Shown here in pieces: positions 1 through 5,868 of a DNA stretch of 5,868 bases. Where the stretch lies: contig JAEUNN010000857.1 of the NCBI GenBank assembly GCA_016791085.1, forward strand, positions 1 to 5,868, in the 5' to 3' direction. Source of the DNA: Rhodocyclaceae bacterium. GTDB taxonomy: Bacteria; Pseudomonadota; Gammaproteobacteria; Burkholderiales; Rhodocyclaceae. The notes below the pieces were generated by a model. That model saw only the letters and a program-made list of their open reading frames with translations, ran no database searches and was not told the DNA's origin. Position numbers and translations under genes: made by a program. Numbering within the stretch: the first letter of the stretch is position 1; the number at the start of each line of letters is the position of its first letter.

Positions 1-1382
1 GCCAGCGCGCCGCCTTCCTGCGCGACCCGCCGCCGGACGCCGCACAGCGCAAGCAGGCGCTGGCCGGGCTGCGGCAAATGCTGGTGGCGCGCCAGGGCGC
101 CCTGGCCGAGGCGGTCAGCGCCGATTACGGGCACCGCTCGCGACACGAAACCCTGCTCGGGGAAATATTCGTGACGGCCGACGCCATCGTGCACATGCAG
201 AAAGAGCTGGACGGCTGGATGCGGCCGCAGCGGCGGCGCGTCGCGCTGCAATTTCTGCCCGCGCGCGCCGAGGTGGTGTATCAGCCGCTGGGGGTGGTGG
301 GCATCATTTCGCCCTGGAACTACCCCCTTAGCCTGGCGCTGGGCCCGCTCGCCGCGGCACTCGCGGCCGGCAACCGCGTCATGCTCAAGCCGTCCGAATT
401 CACGCCCGCCACGAGCGCGCTGCTGGCGCAGTTGCTGGGCGAAATTTTTGCGCCGGAACAGGTGGCGGTATGCACCGGCGGCGCCGACGTGGCGCGCAAT
501 TTCGCGGCCCAGCCTTTCGATCACCTGCTCATGACCGGCAGCACCGCGACCGGACGTCTGGTCATGCGCGCGGCGGCCGACAACCTGGTGCCGCTCACGC
601 TGGAACTGGGCGGCAAATCGCCGGCGCTGGTGGACGCTTCTTTCCCGCTCGCGCGCGCCGCCGCCAGCATTGCGCGCGGCAAACTGTTCAACGCCGGCCA
701 GACCTGTATCGCACCGGATTATGTGCTGCTGCCCGAAGGCAGCGAACAGGCGTTCGGCGAACTGTTTGCCGCCGAGGTGGCCAAGCTTTACCCGGCCCTG
801 CCGGACACGCCGGACTACACCGCCATCGTGAATGCGCAGCACCATGCCCGCCTCACCGCGCTGGTGGAGGACGCACGCGCCAAAGGCGCGCGCGTCGTCA
901 TGCCGGGCAGCCGCGCCGCTGCCGCGGCGCCGCGCGCGGACCGCAAAATGTCGCCGGTGCTGCTGTTCGACGTGCATGAGGACATGGCCGTCATGCAGCA
1001 GGAAATTTTCGGCCCCGTGCTGCCCATATGCACCTACGCCAGGTTCGACGATGCGCTGGATGCCATCAACCGCCGGCCGCGCCCGCTGGCGCTGTATTTT
1101 TTCGGCAATGACCGCGCGCGCGAAAAAGCCGTACTGGAGCGCACGACTTCGGGCGGCGTCACCGTGAACGACACCTTGCTGCATTTCGCCCAGCACGACC
1201 TGCCGTTCGGTGGAGTGGGCGCGAGCGGCATGGGCGCCTACCACGGCAAGGCCGGATTTCTGAGTTTCAGCCACGAAAAAGCCGTGTTCCGGCAAACTGC
1301 GCTGAACCTGTCGGGACTCATCCAGCCGCCTTACGGACGGCGCATCGAGCGCATCATCGCCGCCCTGATGCGCCGCAGCTAG
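1..1382 (+). CDS. calB: CalB-like coniferyl aldehyde dehydrogenase, 5' partial
   Basis: This is a cytosolic NAD(P)-dependent aldehyde dehydrogenase, oxidising an aldehyde to its carboxylic acid. The frame is open from base 3 to the TAG at 1380-1382. The first ATG (78) is probably internal: the 25 codons before it read QRAAFLRDPPP and onward, which matches the usual N-terminal helix of this family, so the true start lies left of the window. Counting from that ATG (434 aa), the visible signatures are SPWN with the conserved Asn81, MLKPSE with Lys104 (cofactor binding), the GSTATGR turn at 154-160, LELGGK with general base Glu176, GQTC with catalytic Cys210, EIFGPV at 309-314, and PFGGVGASGMG at 376-386. 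All key catalytic residues are intact. The visible 459 residues fall a little short of the roughly 475-480 I expect for CalB proteins. The SRHETLLGEI and PARAEVVYQPLGVVG stretches favour the CalB group (ferulate/lignin-monomer metabolism) over other class 3-like ALDHs. The real substrate could be another aromatic or fatty aldehyde. The family call is firm and the substrate is inferred. Confidence 0.85.
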   Translation, partial: QRAAFLRDPPPDAAQRKQALAGLRQMLVARQGALAEAVSADYGHRSRHETLLGEIFVTADAIVHMQKELDGWMRPQRRRVALQFLPARAEVVYQPLGVVGIISPWNYPLSLALGPLAAALAAGNRVMLKPSEFTPATSALLAQLLGEIFAPEQVAVCTGGADVARNFAAQPFDHLLMTGSTATGRLVMRAAADNLVPLTLELGGKSPALVDASFPLARAAASIARGKLFNAGQTCIAPDYVLLPEGSEQAFGELFAAEVAKLYPALPDTPDYTAIVNAQHHARLTALVEDARAKGARVVMPGSRAAAAAPRADRKMSPVLLFDVHEDMAVMQQEIFGPVLPICTYARFDDALDAINRRPRPLALYFFGNDRAREKAVLERTTSGGVTVNDTLLHFAQHDLPFGGVGASGMGAYHGKAGFLSFSHEKAVFRQTALNLSGLIQPPYGRRIERIIAALMRRS

Positions 1383-1427
1383 GGCGCCAGACCGGGTGCG
1401 TTGCAGCAAACAGTGCGCGTCAAGCGC

Positions 1428-1448
1428 GACGTGCCGTCAGGCAGCGTC
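1428..1448. other. Imperfect stem-loop after the aldehyde dehydrogenase gene
   Basis: An inverted repeat pairs GACGTGCC (1428-1435) with GGCA-G-CGTC (1440-1448) around a GTCA loop. This gives eight base pairs with one bulged G at 1444. It sits 45 bp after the aldehyde dehydrogenase stop and well upstream of the chrA start, so it could help end or protect the upstream transcript. No run of T follows on either strand, so it is not a canonical intrinsic terminator. Short stems of this kind arise readily by chance in GC-rich DNA. The pairing is seen directly; any function is a guess. Confidence 0.25.
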
Positions 1449-1609
1449 TGTGCATGGGACGACGCCGCTGGAAAAACCATTCGGCCCTTATGCGCGCCTG
1501 GAATGCTCACGCGCCACCGAAGCGCATAGTCCGGCGCCCATGCCCACCCCGCAGCGCGACCGAAGCGTGTATTGTTGCGCCGCATCGCGACATACACGGA
1601 CAGCAACCC

Positions 1610-2959
1610 ATGCACGTTAGCGGCGAGCGCGACACTGCAGCCCCCGGCGCCGTCGGCTTCCTGGAAGCGCTGCGCTTCTGGCTCAAGCTCGGCTTCATCA
1701 GTTTCGGCGGCCCGGCCGGACAGATCGCCATCATGCATCAGGAACTCGTCGACAACCGGCGCTGGATATCCGAACGGCGCTTTTTGCATGCGCTCAATTA
1801 CTGCATGGTGCTGCCGGGTCCGGAGGCGCAACAGCTTGCCACCTACATAGGCTGGCTCATGCACCGCACCGCGGGCGGCGTGGTCGCGGGCGCGCTGTTC
1901 GTGCTGCCGTCGCTGTTCATACTGATCGCCCTGTCGTGGATTTATTCGGCCTGGGGCCACACCACGGCCGTGGACGGGCTGTTTTACGGCATCAAGCCGG
2001 CGGTAACCGCCATCGTCGTGCAGGCGGCGCACCGCATCGGCACGCGCGCGCTCAAGAACGGCCTGCTGTGGGCCATCGCGGCGGCATCGTTCGTGGCAAT
2101 ATTCGCCCTCAACGCGCCATTTCCGGCCATCGTGGCGTGCGCCGCGGCCATCGGCTATCTGGGCGGGCGGCTCGCGCCGGACTATTTCAAAACCGGCGGC
2201 GGGCATGGCAAATCGTCCGGCCACGCCGGCCCGGCCCTCATCGACGACCACACGCCGGCACCCGCGCATGCGCGCTTCACCTGGCCGCGCCTCATGCGCG
2301 TGGTGGCTGCCGGCGCGCTGTTGTGGCTGCTGCCCATGGCGCTCATCGTGGCCGGCTTCGGCTTGCAGCACACGTTCGCCCAGATGGGCTGGTTTTTCAC
2401 CAAGGCCGCCCTGCTCACCTTCGGCGGCGCCTATGCCGTGCTGCCCTATGTGTATCAGGGCGCGGTCACGCACTACGGCTGGGCCACGCCGGTACAGATG
2501 ATAGATGGCCTGGCGCTGGGCGAAACCACGCCCGGACCGCTCATCATGGTGGTGGCTTTCGTGGGCTTCGTGGGCGGCTACGGCAAGGCCCTGTTCGGGC
2601 CCGAACATTTGTTCGCGGCCGGCGCCACGGCGGCCTGTCTGGTGACCTGGTTCACCTTTCTGCCTTCGTTCGTATTCATATTGGCCGGCGGACCGCTGGT
2701 CGAATCCACCCACGGCGACCTCAAATTCACGGCTCCGCTCACCGCCATCACGGCGGCCGTGGTGGGCGTGGTATTGAACCTCGCGCTGTTTTTCGGCTAC
2801 CACGTGCTGTGGCCGCAAGGATTCAAGGGGCCCTTCGACCTGCTGTCGGCCGCCATCGCGTTGGCCGCGGCGATCGCGCTGTTCCGCTACAAAGTGGGGG
2901 TGATACCGGTCATCGCGAGTTGCGCGGCGGCAGGGCTGGCCGTCAAATTGCTCACCTGA
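1610..2959 (+). CDS. chrA: Chromate transporter ChrA, CHR family (long-chain, two-domain)
   Basis: This is an inner-membrane transporter of the CHR superfamily, whose characterised members export chromate from the cytoplasm and give chromate resistance. The chosen start (ATG 1610) gives 449 aa, close to the roughly 400-450 aa typical of two-domain ChrA. Two homologous halves are visible. The N-terminal half has FWLKLGFISFGGPAGQ (23-38), the RRW element near 50-52 and PGPEAQQLATYIGW (69-82). The C-terminal half has FFTKAALLTFGGAYAVLPYV (262-281) and ETTPGPLIMVVAFVGFVGG (305-323). Many hydrophobic segments follow each signature, for example 91-111, 151-186, 231-251, 311-323, 333-359, 379-396 and 411-445. 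A polar, His-containing linker at about 192-226 joins the halves. Earlier in-frame ATGs at 1454 and 1490 would add an Arg/Pro-rich tail unlike the family, so I reject them. The ribosome binding site before 1610 is weak (ACGGA at 1596-1600). No chrB or other chromate gene is visible, and dnaE converges from the right. The family call is strong; actual chromate specificity is inferred. Confidence 0.9.
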   Translation: MHVSGERDTAAPGAVGFLEALRFWLKLGFISFGGPAGQIAIMHQELVDNRRWISERRFLHALNYCMVLPGPEAQQLATYIGWLMHRTAGGVVAGALFVLPSLFILIALSWIYSAWGHTTAVDGLFYGIKPAVTAIVVQAAHRIGTRALKNGLLWAIAAASFVAIFALNAPFPAIVACAAAIGYLGGRLAPDYFKTGGGHGKSSGHAGPALIDDHTPAPAHARFTWPRLMRVVAAGALLWLLPMALIVAGFGLQHTFAQMGWFFTKAALLTFGGAYAVLPYVYQGAVTHYGWATPVQMIDGLALGETTPGPLIMVVAFVGFVGGYGKALFGPEHLFAAGATAACLVTWFTFLPSFVFILAGGPLVESTHGDLKFTAPLTAITAAVVGVVLNLALFFGYHVLWPQGFKGPFDLLSAAIALAAAIALFRYKVGVIPVIASCAAAGLAVKLLT

Positions 2960-2990
2960 CGCTGGCGCCGGCAACGCAGGCGCAAGCACT

Positions 2991-3027
2991 GCGCGGGTCC
3001 CGGCGTGCCGGCCGGGAGCGGACGCGC
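2991..3027. terminator. GC-rich inverted repeat between convergent chrA and dnaE (possible terminator)
   Basis: The 79-bp gap between the chrA stop and the dnaE stop contains a perfect 6-bp stem, CCCGGC (2999-3004) with GCCGGG (3011-3016), around a 6-nt loop. An outer arm, GCGCG (2991-2995) with CGCGC (3023-3027), can pair around it. The position between two convergent genes suits a bidirectional terminator. However, no T-tract follows on either strand, so intrinsic termination is unsupported and the structure may be only a by-product of high GC. Confidence is low. Confidence 0.25.
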
Positions 3028-3038
3028 GCTGAAGAAAT

Positions 3039-5868
3039 TCAGGCGTACACGACCTGTACGCCATCGGCCGGCAGCCAGTTGCGCAAACTTTCCAGCAGCC
3101 CATCGTCCAGGCGCAAGCGCCATTGCTCGCCCAGCGAAAGTTCGCCTTCGGCGGCGGCGCTGCGGTAGCAGATGCGCACCGGACAGGCCGCTACTCCGTT
3201 GCCGGCGCGGTAAGGTTCGAGCAGGCCGCGCAAGCGGCGCGCGGTTTCGCGCCCGCCGTCGCGGCTTACTTCGCCATTGACGGCGAGCCGCAGTTCGCGC
3301 GCCGCGCGCGAGCGCGCCTCGCCCAGCGTATAGAGCGCATCGGCCACCACGCGCAGGCCGCCGGTATATTCGTCTTTCTGCACGCGGCCTTCCACGACCA
3401 GCACGGTATCGTCCTTCACGACATCGCGCCGCGCGTCGAACAGTTCGGAAAACACCGATACCTCGACCTGCGCGGCGCCGTCGTCCAGCACGATGAACGC
3501 GGCCTTGCCGCGCTTGGTCATCTGTACGCGCGAGGCGGCGACCAGGCCGGCCAGCAGCACCGGCTCGCGCGACGGTTCCAGGTTGCGCAGGCCGCGCCGC
3601 ACGAAGCGCGACACCTCCTGCTTGACGGCGTTGTACGGATGGCCGGACAGGTAGAAGCCTATGGCCTGCTTTTCCTGCGCGAGCCGCTCGCGCTCGTCCC
3701 ACGGGCGCGCGGCCACGTACTGCACGGGCGGCGCGGCGGCGGCGTCATCCAGCAGGTCGAACAGCCCGACCTGCTGGGCATTGGCCGCGGCCTGTTCGGC
3801 GGCTTCCATGGCCAGGCCCACGCTGGCGATCAGTTTGGCGCGGTCGGCATCCACGCTGTCGAACGCGCCAGCACGGATGAGGGTTTCGAGCACGCGGCGA
3901 TTCACCAGGCGCTTGTCCACGCGCGCGCAAAAATCGAACAAATCCTTGAACGGCCCGCCGCGCGCGCGCGCCGCAAGGATCAGTTCCACCGCCTGCTGGC
4001 CGGTGCCCTTGATGGCGCCCAAACCATAGCGCACGGTGGCGCGATCGACCGGCACGAAGCGATACTCGGAAGCATTCACGTCGGGCGGCAGGATGGCGAT
4101 ACGGTTGGCGCGCGCGTCGTCGTAAAACACCTTCACGCTATCCGTGTTGTCCATGTCCGAGGACAGCGTGGCGGCCATGAAGGCCGCGCAGTGGTGCGCC
4201 TTCAGCCAGGCCGTGTGGTAGGTCACCACCGCATAGGCCGCCGTGTGCGACTTGTTGAAGCCGTACTCGGCGAATTTTTCCATCAGGTCGAACAGCTGCA
4301 TGGCGAGCGCTTCGTCATGGCCGGCCTGGTTTGCCCCGGCGCGCATGATTTCGCGGTGCTTGGCCATTTCTTCGGGCTTTTTCTTGCCCATCGCGCGGCG
4401 CAGCATGTCCGCCCCGCCCAGCGTATAGCCGCCTATGATCTGGGAAATCTGCATGACCTGTTCCTGATACACGATCACGCCATAGGTGGGCTCCAGGCAG
4501 CCTTGCAGGTCCGCATGGAAATAGTCGATTTTCTGCTGGCCCTTCTTGCGCAGGATGAAATCATCGACCATGCCGGAACCCAGCGGCCCCGGCCGGTACA
4601 GCGCCAGCACGGCGATAATGTCCTCGAAGCGGTCCGGCTTGAGCTTGGCCAACAGCTTTTTCATGCCCTCCGATTCAACCTGGAATATGGCCGTGGTATT
4701 GGCGTCCTTGAGCACCTGATAGGCGGCCGGGTCGGCAAAGCCCAGGCGCATCAAATCCAGCCGCTCACCGCTCTGACGCGCGACATAGTCGAGCGCCAGC
4801 GCGATGGTGGTGAGGTTGCGCAAGCCCAGGAAGTCGAACTTGACCAGTCCCACGGCTTCCACGTCGTCCTTGTCGAATTGCGACACCGGCGCGGCGTCCT
4901 CGCCGTCCTGCTGGTACAGCGGGCAAAAGTCGGTCAGTTTGCCCGGCGCGATCAATACCCCGCCGGCATGCATGCCCACGTTGCGCGTCAGCCCTTCGAG
5001 CTGTTCGGCGAGCTGCAGAAGTTCGCGCACTTCTTCTTCGTTCTGTTCGCGTTCTTTGAGCAGCGGCTCGGCTTCGCGCGCCTCGGCCAGGGACAACGGC
5101 TTGTTCTGCACGACCGGTATCAGTTTCGACAACTGGTCGCACAGCGTGTAGGGCATGTCCAGCACGCGGCCCACGTCGCGGATCACGGCTTTCGACGCCA
5201 TGGTGCCGAACGTTGCGATCTGGCTCACCGCCGCGGCGCCATACTTGCGGCGCACGTATTCGATCACCAGGCCGCGTTTGTCCTGGCAGAAATCCACGTC
5301 GAAGTCGGGCATGGACACCCGCTCGGGATTCAGAAAACGCTCGAATAGCAGCGCATAGGCGAGCGGGTCGAGATCCGTGATGCCCAGGCTGTAGGCCACC
5401 AGCGAACCGGCGCCCGAGCCGCGCCCGGGCCCCACGGGCACACCGTTCTGTTTGGCCCAGTTGATGAAATCCGCGACGATCAGGAAGTACCCCGGAAAGC
5501 CCATCTGCACGATGGTGTCGCACTCGAACTTGAGGCGCGCCTCGTATTCGGGCCGGCGCGCGGCGCAAACTTCGGGGTCGGGATACAGTTCGGCGAGCCG
5601 TGTTTCCAGGCCTTCGCGCGCCTGTGCGATGAGAAATTCGTCCAGCGACATGCCGGGCGGAGTCGGGAAAGCCGGCAGGAAATTTTTGCCCAGCTGCATC
5701 ACGATATTGCAGCGCTGCGCGATTTCTACCGAATTTTCCAGCGCCTCGGGAATGTCCGCGAACAGCTCGGCCATTTCCGCCTGGGACTTGAAATATTGCT
5801 GGTCGGTATACTCGCGCGGGCGGCGCCGGTCGGCCAGCACATAGCCCTGGGCGATGCACACACGCACT
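3039..5868 (-). CDS. dnaE: DNA polymerase III alpha subunit DnaE, N-terminus outside window
   Basis: This is the catalytic alpha subunit of the replicative DNA polymerase III holoenzyme (C-family polymerase, 5'-3' DNA synthesis). About 942 residues are visible, ending at the TGA complementary to 3039-3041. The frame is open to the right edge. The first apparent start is a GTG (5865-5867) inside a conserved stretch (RVCIAQGYVL) and is not the real start. E. coli DnaE is about 1160 aa, so roughly 210 residues, mainly the PHP domain, are missing. Numbering from that GTG, the polymerase core shows GPGRGSGAGSLVAYSLGITD (147-166), MPDFDVDFC with Asp190 and Asp192, and LVKFDFLGLR with Asp345; these correspond to E. 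coli D401, D403 and D555. Further landmarks are ALYRPGPLGSGM (422-433), YQEQVMQI (467-474), GGADMLRRAMGKKKPEEMAK (484-503) and FNKSHTAAYA (537-546). A helix-hairpin-helix-like segment lies at 614-630, a beta-clamp-binding motif QVGLF at 699-703, and an OB-fold at about 769-848. The C-terminal tail (about 855-942) resembles the tau-binding end. No intein, frameshift or lost catalytic residue is visible. The identification is firm. Confidence 0.97.
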   Translation of the reverse strand, partial: VRVCIAQGYVLADRRRPREYTDQQYFKSQAEMAELFADIPEALENSVEIAQRCNIVMQLGKNFLPAFPTPPGMSLDEFLIAQAREGLETRLAELYPDPEVCAARRPEYEARLKFECDTIVQMGFPGYFLIVADFINWAKQNGVPVGPGRGSGAGSLVAYSLGITDLDPLAYALLFERFLNPERVSMPDFDVDFCQDKRGLVIEYVRRKYGAAAVSQIATFGTMASKAVIRDVGRVLDMPYTLCDQLSKLIPVVQNKPLSLAEAREAEPLLKEREQNEEEVRELLQLAEQLEGLTRNVGMHAGGVLIAPGKLTDFCPLYQQDGEDAAPVSQFDKDDVEAVGLVKFDFLGLRNLTTIALALDYVARQSGERLDLMRLGFADPAAYQVLKDANTTAIFQVESEGMKKLLAKLKPDRFEDIIAVLALYRPGPLGSGMVDDFILRKKGQQKIDYFHADLQGCLEPTYGVIVYQEQVMQISQIIGGYTLGGADMLRRAMGKKKPEEMAKHREIMRAGANQAGHDEALAMQLFDLMEKFAEYGFNKSHTAAYAVVTYHTAWLKAHHCAAFMAATLSSDMDNTDSVKVFYDDARANRIAILPPDVNASEYRFVPVDRATVRYGLGAIKGTGQQAVELILAARARGGPFKDLFDFCARVDKRLVNRRVLETLIRAGAFDSVDADRAKLIASVGLAMEAAEQAAANAQQVGLFDLLDDAAAAPPVQYVAARPWDERERLAQEKQAIGFYLSGHPYNAVKQEVSRFVRRGLRNLEPSREPVLLAGLVAASRVQMTKRGKAAFIVLDDGAAQVEVSVFSELFDARRDVVKDDTVLVVEGRVQKDEYTGGLRVVADALYTLGEARSRAARELRLAVNGEVSRDGGRETARRLRGLLEPYRAGNGVAACPVRICYRSAAAEGELSLGEQWRLRLDDGLLESLRNWLPADGVQVVYA

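Noticed and set aside
1570..1575. TATTGT as a possible -10 element upstream of chrA
   Set aside because: It matches only four of six consensus positions, and no -35-like hexamer lies at a suitable distance (the bases there are C-rich). It is not enough to call a promoter.
1379..3103. A 574-codon open frame on the - strand opposite chrA and extending into both flanks
   Set aside because: It is antisense to a clear membrane transporter, gives a low-complexity Arg/Gly/His-rich product, and overlaps the end of dnaE in another frame. It is a shadow of codon bias.
1936..3168. A 410-codon + strand frame overlapping chrA
   Set aside because: It is an out-of-frame reading of chrA with very high Arg/Gly/His content and no domain. 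It also runs into the convergent dnaE.
2887..3702. A 271-codon - strand frame overlapping the dnaE 3' end and the chrA 3' end
   Set aside because: It overlaps two well-supported genes and its translation is compositionally abnormal (Arg/Ala/Gly-rich), with no recognisable feature.
3959..3971. An alternating CG run (13 nt) within dnaE, possibly Z-DNA-prone or a slippage site
   Set aside because: It simply encodes an Ala-Arg-Ala-Arg stretch with GC-rich codons in a conserved part of the protein. The frame is intact across it and similar runs are common in this base composition.
3123..5348. A 741-codon open frame on the + strand opposite dnaE
   Set aside because: It lies wholly antisense to an unmistakable dnaE. 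Its translation is rich in His, Arg, Gln and Gly with no recognisable domain, as expected when a GC-rich, strongly codon-biased gene is read on the opposite strand.
4765..5859. A 364-codon - strand frame overlapping dnaE
   Set aside because: It is an alternate frame of dnaE on the same strand, Arg-rich and without motifs. The DnaE frame carries the intact catalytic residues.
5865..5867. GTG as the start codon of the - strand polymerase gene
   Set aside because: The codon is internal to a conserved DnaE segment. The PHP domain that precedes it in the family lies beyond the window, so this is a window-edge effect and not a truncated gene.

Overview
The window is GC-rich, with strong G/C preference at third codon positions, and holds three protein-coding genes. 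Two of them run off the window edges. The closest fit I can infer from protein style is a Pseudomonadota genome, most likely a betaproteobacterium: the DnaE is of the E. coli type, with a CalB-like aldehyde dehydrogenase and a long-chain ChrA. This placement is a judgement by eye, not a search result.

Layout: (1) 1-1382, + strand, the 3' part of an NAD(P)-dependent aldehyde dehydrogenase of the coniferyl aldehyde dehydrogenase (CalB-like) type. Nearly the whole protein is visible and only the extreme N-terminus lies outside. (2) 1383-1609, a 227-bp intergenic stretch with one imperfect stem-loop and no convincing promoter. (3) 1610-2959, + strand, a full-length two-domain chromate transporter of the CHR family (chrA, 449 aa). 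(4) 2960-3038, a 79-bp convergent intergenic gap with a GC-rich inverted repeat but no T-tract. (5) 3039-5868, - strand, the C-terminal ~940 residues of the replicative DNA polymerase III alpha subunit (dnaE). Its N-terminal PHP region lies beyond the right edge.

The three genes do not form an evident pathway. dnaE is housekeeping and points the opposite way. The aldehyde dehydrogenase and chrA share a strand, but the 227-bp gap argues against tight translational coupling. chrA is a probable accessory or stress gene beside a core replication gene, and no chrB-type regulator is visible here. I found no RNA gene, CRISPR array, insertion sequence, attachment site or broken gene. I see no evidence for a previously undescribed system; the findings below are modest.
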